A stretch of DNA of 64,000 nt, from assembly GCA_014268975.2 (NCBI GenBank), contig CP077096.1, positions 4,563,501 through 4,627,500 on the forward strand, given 5' to 3'. A model generated the notes under the pieces. It was not told where the DNA came from, did not search any database, and saw nothing but the letters and a program-made list of their open reading frames with translations. Of this stretch, positions 1-8,419 are shown piece by piece (within the stretch, counting starts at the first letter, position 1; each line of letters begins with the position of its first letter). The DNA is from Pseudomonas wayambapalatensis. Lineage in GTDB: Bacteria > Pseudomonadota > Gammaproteobacteria > Pseudomonadales > Pseudomonadaceae. The translations under genes and the position numbers were made by a program.

Positions 1-608
1 TTGGCACACTTGGCCGCCTTGATTTCCTTGCCGTCGACCATCTTGTCCATCGCCGCGCGACGGTCACTGGAGCACCAGACAGCCTGCAGTTGCTCGTCAC
101 CCGGCGAGCCCAGGCCCTGGCGCGGGAAGGCGACATAGCGCACCTCGATACCGCGCTTGTTCAGCTCGGGCACCTCGGCGTGCAGCTTGTGGCAGTATGG
201 GCAGGTCGTGTCGGTGAACACGGTGATGTGCGATTTGGTTTCGCCCTTGGCCGGGTAAACCACCATTTCAGTCGCAGGAATACCATTGATCAGCTTGGCG
301 ATGCCCTGGCGTTCGGTTTTCTCGGTCAGGTTGACCGGCTTGCCATCCTGGATCTGGTACAGGTAGCCCTGCATGACGAACTGGCCATCTGCGCTGGCAT
401 AGAGCACGCGACCGCCCTGCAGCTTGACTTCGTAGAGACCGCCGACCGGGCTGGTGGCGACGCTTTCGATCGGGACTTCCAGTTCCAGTGTCTTGAGTGT
501 GTTGCGAATGGCTTGCTCGGCACCGGCGTTGACATCGGTGGCCGCAGCGACGGCAAAGGTACTGGCCAGCGCCAGGGCGGCGGCGGCAAACATCTGGGTC
601 ACGCGCAT
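1..608 (-). CDS. dsbC: DsbC-like periplasmic thiol:disulfide isomerase (3' part cut by window edge)
   Basis: The reading frame starts at the ATG complementary to 606-608 and runs off the left edge, giving about 202 residues of a protein usually near 240-250. An Ala-rich signal peptide (MRVTQMFAAAALALA...) is followed by a dimerisation-type N-terminal domain and a thioredoxin fold. The redox motif is TCPYCHK, encoded around 190-205. CPYC rather than the E. coli CGYC is common in pseudomonads, as I recall. Family role: shuffling wrong disulfides in periplasmic proteins, kept reduced by DsbD. It lies downstream of xerD on the same strand, the classic xerD-dsbC order. The C-terminal end cannot be checked. 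Confidence 0.9.
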   Translation of the reverse strand, partial: MRVTQMFAAAALALASTFAVAAATDVNAGAEQAIRNTLKTLELEVPIESVATSPVGGLYEVKLQGGRVLYASADGQFVMQGYLYQIQDGKPVNLTEKTERQGIAKLINGIPATEMVVYPAKGETKSHITVFTDTTCPYCHKLHAEVPELNKRGIEVRYVAFPRQGLGSPGDEQLQAVWCSSDRRAAMDKMVDGKEIKAAKCA

Positions 609-763
609 GGGGTACTCCTGAAGGCGGACGGGGACCGGAGGACGTCGCCTGCGGAAAAAATCGCGGCGACCAGACAGTCCCTGGTGCAAACCGCTCAAGC
701 CTACCACATCAGGCCGCGACGAAATCACTGTCTGATGGCCGCCGGGCGGAACATGAAAATCAT

Positions 764-1660
764 TCATCCACGCGGATGGTGCTGGGCATGCAACTGCTGC
801 AAACGTGCCTTGGCGACGTGGGTGTAGATCTGCGTGGTGGAAAGGTCGCTGTGCCCCAGCAGCATCTGCACCACCCTCAGGTCGGCACCATGGTTGAGCA
901 GATGGGTGGCAAAGGCGTGACGCAAGGTATGCGGTGACAGTGGCTTGTCGATACCGGCCACGCGCGCGTGGTGCTTGATGCGGTGCCAGAACGTCTGGCG
1001 GGTCATTTCCTCGCCGCGCAGGCTGGGGAACAGCACATCGCTGGGGCGACCGTTGAGCAGCTCGCCGCGACCGTCGCGCACGTAGCGCTCGATCCACAGT
1101 ACCGCCTCCTCGCCCATCGGCACCAGACGTTCCTTGCTGCCCTTGCCCATCACCCGCAGTACACCCTGGCGCAGGTTGACTTGATCGAGGGTCAGGCTCA
1201 CCAGCTCGGTGACCCGCAGGCCGCAGGCGTAGAGAACCTCGAGCATGGCTCGGTCGCGCTGGCCGATGGCTTCGGCCAGGTCGGGTGCCTTGAGCAGCGC
1301 TTCGACATCCGCTTCCGACAGAGATTTGGGCAAAGGCCTACCCAGCTGCGGCATATCGACCTGCAAGGTCGGATCGACACCAATGAGTTTTTCCCGCAGC
1401 AGATAGCGATAAAAGCCACGCACACCAGAGAGAAACCGCGCAGTGGAGCGCGGCTTGTAACCCTCATCGAAGCGCCAGGCAAGGTGGTCGAGGATCGAAT
1501 CGCGGCCAGCTTCAGGCAACGCGACGCCACGCTCCTGCAACCAGCCATTGAACAGGGCCAGGTCGCTGCGGTAGGAAACGCGGGTGTTGTCGGACAGACC
1601 TTTTTCCAGCCAGAGGGCATCGAGAAACTGATCGATCAGGGGGTGGTCCAGGGCGGGCAT
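764..1660 (-). CDS. xerD: Site-specific tyrosine recombinase XerD
   Basis: 298 residues, the family's normal length. The N-terminal SAM-like core-binding domain (about 1-95) is followed by the catalytic domain. Catalytic elements seen: the Arg box ACGLRVTELVSL, the HxxR box SPHTLRHAFATHLL, and the H...Y box LGHSDLSTTQIYTH with the nucleophilic Tyr near the C-terminus. Known role: with XerC it resolves chromosome dimers at dif under FtsK control. It sits directly upstream of dsbC on the same strand. XerC is excluded mainly by the xerD-dsbC synteny and the XerD-like C-terminus; this is a family-level judgement made without alignment. Confidence 0.93.
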   Translation of the reverse strand: MPALDHPLIDQFLDALWLEKGLSDNTRVSYRSDLALFNGWLQERGVALPEAGRDSILDHLAWRFDEGYKPRSTARFLSGVRGFYRYLLREKLIGVDPTLQVDMPQLGRPLPKSLSEADVEALLKAPDLAEAIGQRDRAMLEVLYACGLRVTELVSLTLDQVNLRQGVLRVMGKGSKERLVPMGEEAVLWIERYVRDGRGELLNGRPSDVLFPSLRGEEMTRQTFWHRIKHHARVAGIDKPLSPHTLRHAFATHLLNHGADLRVVQMLLGHSDLSTTQIYTHVAKARLQQLHAQHHPRG

Positions 1661-1774
1661 TCGGAGGGCTGCTGGGTGTTGAAAGTGGGCCTAGTGTTTC
1701 ATAGCGGCTTGCGGGTTGTCTGTACCGACCTCTGGACAGGCAAGCCCTTTTCACAGAGGCCGGCACAGAAGCAC

Positions 1775-2188
1775 TCAAGCCTGAGGCAGTACCGGCACCG
1801 GTCGCTTGTCCTCGTCGATGGCAACAAAGCTGAACACCCCATGAATCGCACGCTCGCGGCCGTCGAGGTACATGTTCTCGACGAACACATCGACCTGTAC
1901 CTGCAAGCTGGTATTGCCCACCTTGATCACGCTGCCAACCAGCTCGACGATCGAGCCCGCCGGGATCGGGTGCTTGAAGTCGATGCGGTCGGTGGACACG
2001 GTCACCAGCGGCAGGCGACAGAAACGCGTAGCGGCGATGAACGACACCTCATCCATCCAGGCCAGCGCGGTGCCGCCAAACAAGGTGTTGTGGTGATTGG
2101 TGGTATTGGGAAATACGGCCTTGGTCACGCGAGTGATCGACAGCTCGGTACGGCGCTGGATTTCCTGGTCTCTTGGGGTGGTGGTCAT
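1775..2188 (-). CDS. Acyl-CoA thioesterase, hotdog fold (YciA-like)
   Basis: The start chosen is the ATG at 2186-2188 (MTTTPRDQEIQRRTEL), giving 137 residues. An upstream start at 2305 would add a low-complexity extension that crosses the rplS terminator, so it is unlikely. The hotdog signature is visible: HHNTLFGGTALAWMDEVSFIA with the catalytic Asp of the D-E pair, then a strand-rich region with VDFKHPIPAGSIVELVG-type sequence. The family hydrolyses acyl-CoA thioesters in the cytoplasm; the exact chain-length preference cannot be read. It stands alone between xerD and the ribosomal operon. Confidence 0.85.
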   Translation of the reverse strand: MTTTPRDQEIQRRTELSITRVTKAVFPNTTNHHNTLFGGTALAWMDEVSFIAATRFCRLPLVTVSTDRIDFKHPIPAGSIVELVGSVIKVGNTSLQVQVDVFVENMYLDGRERAIHGVFSFVAIDEDKRPVPVLPQA

Positions 2189-2260
2189 GGGGTACTCGAA
2201 TCGCAAGGGAATGGCAGCGGGGCGACCCGCGAAGCAGGCAACACCAATACCACAAAATGC

Positions 2261-2287
2261 AAAAAAGCAGCCCGAAGGCTGCTTTTT
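2261..2287 (-). terminator. Intrinsic terminator of the rpsP-rimM-trmD-rplS operon
   Basis: An AAAAAGCAGCC-CGAA-GGCTGCTTTTT hairpin lies about 40 bp beyond the rplS stop. It has a GC stem, a tetraloop, and A/T runs on both sides, so it could work in both directions. Confidence 0.85.
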
Positions 2288-2325
2288 CTCTCGCAAGGCG
2301 ACCAAGGCCGCCGGTCAAACTGCAC

Positions 2326-2676
2326 TCAGGACAGTTTTTCCTTGATGCGAGCGGCTTTGCCGGACAGGTCGCGCAGGTAGTACAGCTTGGCTTTACGCAC
2401 GTCACCACGACGTTTCACGGCCAGGCTGTCGATCTGTGGGCTGTAGGTCTGGAAGGTACGCTCTACGCCAACGCCGCTAGAGATCTTGCGCACGGTGAAG
2501 GCGCTGTTCAGACCGCGGTTACGCTTGGCGATAACAACGCCTTCGAACGCCTGCAGACGCGAGCGATCGCCTTCCTTCACTTTAACCTGAACGACAATGG
2601 TGTCGCCTGGTGCGAAGGTCGGGATTTCCTTGCTCATCTGCTCGGCTTCGAGCTGCTGGATGATCTTGTTGGTCAT
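2326..2676 (-). CDS. rplS: 50S ribosomal protein L19
   Basis: 116 residues, full length for L19. It starts [14 protein letters not shown] and contains the conserved [18 protein letters not shown] and [14 protein letters not shown] segments; it ends with RIKEKLS. L19 sits at the 30S-50S interface. It is the last gene of the operon rpsP-rimM-trmD-rplS on the minus strand, 42 bp after trmD, and is followed by a strong terminator hairpin. Confidence 0.98.
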   Translation of the reverse strand: MTNKIIQQLEAEQMSKEIPTFAPGDTIVVQVKVKEGDRSRLQAFEGVVIAKRNRGLNSAFTVRKISSGVGVERTFQTYSPQIDSLAVKRRGDVRKAKLYYLRDLSGKAARIKEKLS

Positions 2677-2718
2677 GCTGTGCTCCTAAGATGGATAACT
2701 TGATCCACCATCGATACG

Positions 2719-3471
2719 TTAACTATCGTCCCGCTCGCGGAGGTATTCCTCGAGCAGCTTCTTCTCTTCTCCAGAAAGCGAGCGACTTTCCAGAAGATCG
2801 GCGCGTCGTTCGAAGGTCCTACCAAGGGACTGCTTCATTCTCCAACGCCGGATGTGTGCATGGTTGCCACTTAGCAACACGTCGGGTACACGCTGATCCG
2901 CATACACCTCAGGTCGGGTGTAGTGCGGGCAATCCAGCAGACCATCGGTGAAGGAGTCTTCCTCCGCCGACTCCACATGCCCTAAAGCTCCGGGCAGCAG
3001 CCGCGTAACCGCATCGATCAGTACCATGGCCGGCAGCTCGCCACCGGAAAGTACATAGTCACCAATCGACCACTCCTCATCGACATGAGCTTCGATAAAA
3101 CGCTCGTCGATGCCTTCATAACGACCGGCGATCAGGATCAACGATTCCTGTTCGGCCAGGCCTTTGACCGCCTGCTGAGTCAGCTTGCGGCCTTGTGGCG
3201 AGAGGTAGATCACCTTCGCCGATGCTCCGGTCGCCTGCCTGGCACTGGCCAGGGCGTCTTCCAGAGGCTTGATCTTCATCACCATGCCCGGACCACCGCC
3301 AAACGGCCGATCATCCACCGTGTGGTGACGATCAGTGGTGTAGTCCCGTGGGTTCCAGCAGGTCACTTGCAGCAACCCCTGTTTCACCGCACGACTGGTA
3401 ATGCCGTACTCCGTGATGGCCGAGAACATCTCGGGGAACAACGTGATGACTTCTACGCGAAGGTTACCCAT
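2719..3471 (-). CDS. trmD: tRNA (guanine-37-N1) methyltransferase TrmD
   Basis: 250 residues, a typical TrmD length. It begins [16 protein letters not shown], and the SPOUT trefoil-knot residues are present ([17 protein letters not shown] and [17 protein letters not shown]). The enzyme uses SAM to make m1G37 next to the anticodon and prevents frameshifting. The gene lies 3 bp after the rimM stop, in the conserved ribosomal operon. Confidence 0.98.
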   Translation of the reverse strand: MGNLRVEVITLFPEMFSAITEYGITSRAVKQGLLQVTCWNPRDYTTDRHHTVDDRPFGGGPGMVMKIKPLEDALASARQATGASAKVIYLSPQGRKLTQQAVKGLAEQESLILIAGRYEGIDERFIEAHVDEEWSIGDYVLSGGELPAMVLIDAVTRLLPGALGHVESAEEDSFTDGLLDCPHYTRPEVYADQRVPDVLLSGNHAHIRRWRMKQSLGRTFERRADLLESRSLSGEEKKLLEEYLRERDDS

Positions 3472-3474
3472 CGT

Positions 3475-4011
3475 CTAGAAATCCGCGTCCCATTCGACTC
3501 GCATCACACCTGCTTCCAGGTCGATTGCCAGCACGCATTGCTCCGTATAGGGCAACAGACGCTCGCGATCATCCAGGCTGCCAGCGCAAGGCTTGACCAC
3601 CATTACATCGTTCGCACCGGTCTCCAACAGGTGATCGACCTTGCCGAACAGTTGTTCGTCCTGGTTGATGACCTTCAGGCCCTGCAACTGGTACCAGTAG
3701 TACTCGTCGGCGGCCAGGTTGGGCAAAAGGCTCCGCGCAATGCAGATTTCGTAACCGCTCAGAAGACGGGCTTCATCGCGATCGTCGAGGCCTTTCAGTT
3801 TCACGACCAGGCCCTTCTGGGAGCCACGACCGCTGACCAGCTCGACCTGCTTTACCTTGCCTTCGTGCCGAAGCGTCCAGCGCGGATAATCCAACAGGTT
3901 TTCAATCGGATCGGTAAAGGAATACACCTTCACCTCGCCGCGAACGCCGTGAACCGAAAAAATCTTGCCAACGACGATGAGGTCGTCAGCCTTTTCTGGC
4001 GTCGCGTTCAT
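3475..4011 (-). CDS. rimM: 16S rRNA processing / 30S assembly factor RimM
   Basis: 178 residues. It has an N-terminal RimM barrel (VVGKIFSVHGVRGEVKVYSFTDP) followed by a PRC-barrel half (DEYYWYQLQGLKVINQDEQLFGKV) ending MRVEWDADF. RimM binds S19 and helps mature the 30S head. It lies 5 bp after rpsP and 3 bp before trmD, so translation is probably coupled. Confidence 0.97.
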   Translation of the reverse strand: MNATPEKADDLIVVGKIFSVHGVRGEVKVYSFTDPIENLLDYPRWTLRHEGKVKQVELVSGRGSQKGLVVKLKGLDDRDEARLLSGYEICIARSLLPNLAADEYYWYQLQGLKVINQDEQLFGKVDHLLETGANDVMVVKPCAGSLDDRERLLPYTEQCVLAIDLEAGVMRVEWDADF

Positions 4012-4016
4012 ACTGC

Positions 4017-4268
4017 TCAGGCAGCAGCCTTGGCAGCGTCCTTCAGCAGCTGAGCAACACGCTCAGACGGCTGCGCGCCCTGGCTCAGCCAGTAGGTGAC
4101 GCGTTCCTGGTTGACCGACAGCTTGACTTCGGCGCCCGAGGCGATCGGGTTGAAGAAGCCAACGCGCTCAACGAAACGGCCGTCACGGGCGTTACGCGAG
4201 TTGGTCACGGTCAGGTGGTAGAAAGGGCGCTTTTTCGAGCCGCCACGGGCCAGACGAATGGTTACCAT
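4017..4268 (-). CDS. rpsP: 30S ribosomal protein S16
   Basis: The start was placed at the ATG at 4266-4268 ([19 protein letters not shown]), giving 83 residues, the normal S16 size. A longer frame to 4334 would add an unrelated prefix. The conserved [21 protein letters not shown] segment is present. It is the first gene of the rpsP-rimM-trmD-rplS operon. The operon promoter should lie in 4269-4511, a stretch that otherwise holds only the ffh 3' flank and a small CCCGCC/GGCGGG hairpin. Confidence 0.98.
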   Translation of the reverse strand: MVTIRLARGGSKKRPFYHLTVTNSRNARDGRFVERVGFFNPIASGAEVKLSVNQERVTYWLSQGAQPSERVAQLLKDAAKAAA

Positions 4269-4511
4269 GTGAACATCGTTCCTATAGTCGGTACTGCAGT
4301 CAGTGCTGCAAATCTGAATGCCAAATAGGCACACGGGTGCCCAAAAGGCCGCATATTCTCAGGGAATACACGGACATTTGCAAATGGCTTTTTCGCAAGA
4401 GCCATGCAAAGCAATCCAGACCTGCCGCTTAAGCCGCTGTTTTGCGGCGCTTTCCCGCCGAGGCGGGGTCTGCCTGGCCGCCTTGAAATCAAGGCGACCA
4501 AGCGGATTCGG

Positions 4512-5888
4512 TTACAGCTTTGGCATGCCGCCGCCCGGCAGCATCCCGCCCAGGCCACGCATCATCTTGGCCATGCCGCCCTTGGCGGAGAATTTCTTCA
4601 TCATCTTCTGCATCTGCTTGTGCTGCTTGATCAGTCGGCCGATATCCTGCACCTGCGTGCCGGAGCCCAGGGCGATACGGCGCTTGCGCGAACCGCTGAT
4701 CAGGTCGGGGTCGCGACGTTCGGCAGGGGTCATGGAGTTGATGATCGCCTCCATCTGCTTGAACTGTTTCTCGGCCGCGCCCTGGGCATTGCCCATCTGC
4801 GACAGGTTGACGCCACCGATGCTGGGCAGCTTGTCCATCAGGCCACCCAGGCCGCCCATGTTCTTCATCTGCTGCAACTGGTCGCGGAAGTCTTCGAGAT
4901 CGAAGCCCTTGCCCTTTTTCAGCTTCTTGGCCAGCTTGTCGGCCTTGGCCTTGTCGATGTTCTGCTCGGCCTGCTCGATCAGGCTGAGCACGTCACCCAT
5001 GCCGAGGATGCGCGAGGCGATGCGGTCAGGGTGGAAAGGCTCGAGGGCTTCGGTCTTCTCGCCCATACCGATGAACTTGATCGGCTTGCCGGTGATGGCG
5101 CGCACCGACAGCGCGGCACCGCCACGGGCATCACCATCGACCTTGGTCAGCACCACGCCGGTCAGCGGCAGCGCCTCGCCAAAGGCCTTGGCGGTATTGG
5201 CGGCGTCCTGGCCGGTCATGGCATCGACCACGAACAGCGTCTCGACCGGCTTGACCGCCGCGTGCAGGGCCTTGATCTCGTCCATCATGTCGGCGTCGAT
5301 GTGCAGACGGCCGGCGGTGTCGAGGATGACCACGTCGATGAACTTGATCTTGGCTTCGCGAATCGCCGCCTCGGCGATATCGACCGGCTTCTGGCTGATA
5401 TCGGACGGGAAGAAGGTCACGCCGATGTCGTTGGCCAGGGTTTCGAGCTGCTTGATCGCCGCCGGGCGGTAGACGTCGGCGGACACCACCATGACGGTCT
5501 TTTTCTTGCGCTCTTTAAGGAAGCGCGCCAGCTTGCCGGCGGTGGTGGTCTTACCGGCGCCCTGCAGGCCCGCCATCAACACCACGGCTGGCGGAGCCGC
5601 ATTGAGCGCGAGGTCTTCGTTGGCCGCGCCCATCAGGCTTTCCAGTTCGGCCTGGACGATCTTCACGAAGGCCTGGCCCGGCGTCAGGCTGCGCGACACC
5701 TCTGTGCCGACCGCGCGCTCCTTGATGCTGTTGACGAAGTCCTTGACCACCGGCAGGGCGACGTCGGCCTCGAGCAGGGCCATGCGCACTTCACGCAACG
5801 TGTCCTTGATGTTCTCTTCGGTCAGCTTGGCCTTGCCGGTGACATGGCGCAGCGTCTGTGACAGGCGGTCGGTCAGGTTTTCGAACAT
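4512..5888 (-). CDS. ffh: Signal recognition particle protein Ffh
   Basis: The start at 5888 (MFENLTDRLSQTLRHVTG) gives 458 residues, as expected for Ffh; a longer frame to 6101 carries a low-complexity prefix that I reject. Domains: N (1-90), GTPase G with P-loop GLQGAGKTTTAGKLA and DTAGRLHID, then a Met-rich M domain ending GGMLPGGGMPKL. Ffh binds 4.5S RNA and emerging signal peptides and docks to FtsY. It is divergent from ypjD, a common arrangement in gamma-proteobacteria. Confidence 0.98.
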   Translation of the reverse strand: MFENLTDRLSQTLRHVTGKAKLTEENIKDTLREVRMALLEADVALPVVKDFVNSIKERAVGTEVSRSLTPGQAFVKIVQAELESLMGAANEDLALNAAPPAVVLMAGLQGAGKTTTAGKLARFLKERKKKTVMVVSADVYRPAAIKQLETLANDIGVTFFPSDISQKPVDIAEAAIREAKIKFIDVVILDTAGRLHIDADMMDEIKALHAAVKPVETLFVVDAMTGQDAANTAKAFGEALPLTGVVLTKVDGDARGGAALSVRAITGKPIKFIGMGEKTEALEPFHPDRIASRILGMGDVLSLIEQAEQNIDKAKADKLAKKLKKGKGFDLEDFRDQLQQMKNMGGLGGLMDKLPSIGGVNLSQMGNAQGAAEKQFKQMEAIINSMTPAERRDPDLISGSRKRRIALGSGTQVQDIGRLIKQHKQMQKMMKKFSAKGGMAKMMRGLGGMLPGGGMPKL

Positions 5889-6027
5889 GGTGATCCTTTC
5901 AGGCCCAGTAAAGCCGAGGTTGTTCAGGCGCCCTGGCGGATATCCACGCGCGCAGGGCACAGCAAGCCGGGCATTATAACGGAGAGCGGCGACGGCGCAC
6001 ACCTTGGCGCTGAGCGGCAGCGGCGGC

Positions 6028-6096
6028 GGCCTTTTCGCGGGCAAGTCACAGCGCCGAACCGCCGCCTCCATGAAACCTTGAGCCCGCGAAAAGGCC
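6028..6096. repeat. REP-like inverted repeat pair between ffh and ypjD
   Basis: GGCCTTTTCGCGGGC at 6028-6042 is repeated exactly as its reverse complement at 6082-6096, with a 39-bp spacer. The CGCGGGC core recurs in single copies near 34795-34805 and 45350-45362. It sits in the divergent 285-bp gap ffh/ypjD, which otherwise must carry both promoters. Confidence 0.7.
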
Positions 6097-6173
6097 GACA
6101 CGGCCTGCAGTCTTCCTAGGCAACCGCGTTCTATGCCAAACTCCCCTCCTTTAGGGCTCGCCTACCAGGACCT

Positions 6174-6983
6174 ATGCTCTCCTCACCCAGCCTCATCCCC
6201 AACCTGATCGCGGCCATCCTTTATATTGCCGCGACCGCCTATCAAGGCTCGCGCCTGGCACAGGGTGCCAAGGTCGACAAACGCCTGCTCGGCCTGTTGG
6301 GCGTGATTGCCGTTGTCGCACAGACCGGCGCCCTGTTCTTCCAGTTGCTCACCCCACTGGGCCTGAGCCTCGACTTCTTCAGCGCCGCCAGCCTGATCGC
6401 CACCGCGGTGATCGCCCTGACGCTGCTCGCCTGCCTGAGCATTCCGGTGGAGAACCTGCTGGTGCTGCTGTTCCCGCTGGGTGCAGTGACAGCGCTGCTG
6501 GCACAGTTCGCGCCAGCCGGCACCGTGCCGCTGGTCAATGAAGAGCCCGGCATCCTGGCGCATATCCTGCTGTCGATCCTCGCCTATGGCCTGTTCACCA
6601 TCGCCGTGGTCCAGGCCCTGCTGCTGTTGCTCCAGGACCACCAGCTCAAGCACAAGCACCCCTCGGGACTGATCCGCAACTTCCCCCCACTGCAAACAAT
6701 GGAAAGCCTGCTGTTCGGCTTCCTCTGGGCGGGCTGGATCCTCCTGTCGCTGTCGCTGATCTCCGGCTGGCTGTTCTTCGAGAACCTGTTCGCCCAGCAC
6801 CTGGTGCACAAGACCTCGCTGTCGTGCCTGGCCTGGATCGTGTTCAGCGTCCTGCTGTGGGGGCGCAATCGCCTGGGATGGCGCGGGCACAAGGCGATCC
6901 GCTGGACCCTGGCGGGTTTCTGCCTGCTGATGCTGGCCTACTTCGGCAGCAAGCTGGTCCGCGAATTCATCCTGCACATCTGA
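6174..6983 (+). CDS. ypjD: YpjD-type inner-membrane protein (CcsA/cytochrome c assembly superfamily)
   Basis: 269 residues with about eight hydrophobic segments (for example LIATAVIALTLLACLSI and LLSIPLAYGLFTIAV-like stretches). The region around 120-180 resembles the CcsA/HemX haem-handling fold. Length and position, divergent from ffh and upstream of a CorC-family gene, match the ypjD (corE) arrangement seen in many gamma-proteobacteria. A direct role in haem delivery is not shown. The ypjD-corB-like synteny has led others to suspect a role in divalent-metal homeostasis; here that is inference only. The next gene starts 9 bp downstream, so the two are probably one transcript. Confidence 0.85.
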   Translation: MLSSPSLIPNLIAAILYIAATAYQGSRLAQGAKVDKRLLGLLGVIAVVAQTGALFFQLLTPLGLSLDFFSAASLIATAVIALTLLACLSIPVENLLVLLFPLGAVTALLAQFAPAGTVPLVNEEPGILAHILLSILAYGLFTIAVVQALLLLLQDHQLKHKHPSGLIRNFPPLQTMESLLFGFLWAGWILLSLSLISGWLFFENLFAQHLVHKTSLSCLAWIVFSVLLWGRNRLGWRGHKAIRWTLAGFCLLMLAYFGSKLVREFILHI

Positions 6984-6992
6984 CGGGCAATC

Positions 6993-8198
6993 ATGGACAC
7001 TTTGCCGTACGCCCCGCTGCTCGGCACCCTGATACTGGCGTTGCTGTGGTCGGCGCTGTTCAGTGCGGTCGAGGCCGCCCGCCAGCAACTCAACGGCCAC
7101 GCCCGCTCCAGCGAGACAGAAGCCCCCACCCTGCCCGCCCAGGCACTGGTCCTTTGCGCCAGCCTCGGCAAGTTGCTGGTGCTGGGCCTGGCCTGCCTGA
7201 TCGGCCAGCGCTACAGCGGCGAACATGGCTTCTGGCTGGCCGGGCTCTGTGCCACGCTGACGCTGCTGGTGCTGGCCGAGTACCTGCCGCGGCGCCTGGC
7301 ACGACGCAACCCGCACGCCTTCGCCAGCCTCGGTGGCAGCCTGCTCAAGCTGCCACTGGCAGCGCTGCAGCCGCTGGCCTGCCTGCTCGACGGCATGGCC
7401 AAAGTGATCCTGCGCCCGTTCCGCGTGCAGCCTACCGCCGTCGCCCTGCACCCACAGGACGAAGACGCCCTGGATGACGACGAGCCGCACGAAACCCCAC
7501 GCCAGGGCCTGATCGAGGGCCTGCAAGCGCTGGACAGGATTACCGTCAACGACATCCTGGTCCCGCGCAACGAAGTCGATGGCATCAACCTCGACGACCC
7601 GATCGAACAGATCATCGAACAACTGATCCTCAGCCGCCACACCCGCCTGCCCGTCTATCACAACGACATCAACCAGGTCGAAGCGATCCTCAACACCAAG
7701 CTCATCAGCCACCTGCTGCCACGCGCCGAACTGACCCTGGAGAAACTCCAGGCCGCCTGCTACGAGCCCTACTTCGTCCCGGAAAGCACCCCGCTGCAAC
7801 TGCAACTGCTGAACTTCCACAAGCAGCAGCGGCGCATGGGCGTGGTCGTGGACGAGTACGGCGAAGTGCTGGGGATCGTGACGCTCGAAGACATCCTTGA
7901 AGAAATAGTCGGCGAGTTCGAGGACGAGCAGAGCCTGGACAACCCCCATATCCATCCCCAGCCCGATGGCCGCTTCATCATCGAAGGCACCGCCTCGCTG
8001 CGCGAGCTCAACCGCAGCCTGGGCTGGCACCTGCCCTGCGACGGCGGCCCGAAAACCCTCAACGGCCTGGTCACCGAAGCACTGGAAAGCATCCCGGCAA
8101 GCGCGGTTTGCCTGAAAGTCGGACGCTACCGCCTGGAAATCCTCGAAACCGAGGACAATTGCGCCAGCAAGGTACTGGTCTGGACCGTAACCCGATAG
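6993..8198 (+). CDS. CNNM/CorB-type membrane protein (HlyC/CorC family, CBS pair + CorC domain)
   Basis: 401 residues. Order: about three N-terminal hydrophobic segments forming a DUF21-like part (1-130); an acidic linker (DEDALDDDEPHE); a CBS pair with the family signature LVPRNEVDGINLDDPIEQII and MGVVVDEYGEVLGIVTLEDILEEIVGEFEDE; and a C-terminal transporter-associated CorC domain (DGRFIIEGTASLRELNR). Relatives are linked to Mg2+/Co2+ resistance or efflux. It is co-directional with ypjD, 9 bp apart. Substrate is not readable from the sequence. Confidence 0.88.
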   Translation: MDTLPYAPLLGTLILALLWSALFSAVEAARQQLNGHARSSETEAPTLPAQALVLCASLGKLLVLGLACLIGQRYSGEHGFWLAGLCATLTLLVLAEYLPRRLARRNPHAFASLGGSLLKLPLAALQPLACLLDGMAKVILRPFRVQPTAVALHPQDEDALDDDEPHETPRQGLIEGLQALDRITVNDILVPRNEVDGINLDDPIEQIIEQLILSRHTRLPVYHNDINQVEAILNTKLISHLLPRAELTLEKLQAACYEPYFVPESTPLQLQLLNFHKQQRRMGVVVDEYGEVLGIVTLEDILEEIVGEFEDEQSLDNPHIHPQPDGRFIIEGTASLRELNRSLGWHLPCDGGPKTLNGLVTEALESIPASAVCLKVGRYRLEILETEDNCASKVLVWTVTR

Positions 8199-8419
8199 CT
8201 ATACTCGGGCCACGCTTACCCAGCCCTGCCGTCCCGCCTGCTACCCGCACCCGGCGCCCCACGGCCAGTCCGCCTCACTGACGTGCCAGCGGCCCTGCGT
8301 CCTATCCCGAACAGCGTCCGCGCCCTGCCACCCCGGGGCCCTCGTCAGCCTGGCGAACCACAACAATACGCTGCGGCCCGCCTGATCGGCCGCGCGAACG
8401 ACTGTTCAGGGACCTACGC

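Noticed and set aside
4454-4467. CCCGCC/GGCGGG hairpin as the ffh terminator
   Set aside because: No U-tract follows on the minus strand, so it cannot be called an intrinsic terminator.
6183-8030. 615-codon minus-strand frame opposite ypjD and the CorC-type gene
   Set aside because: Gln/Ala-rich antisense artefact; both plus-strand genes have clear family motifs.
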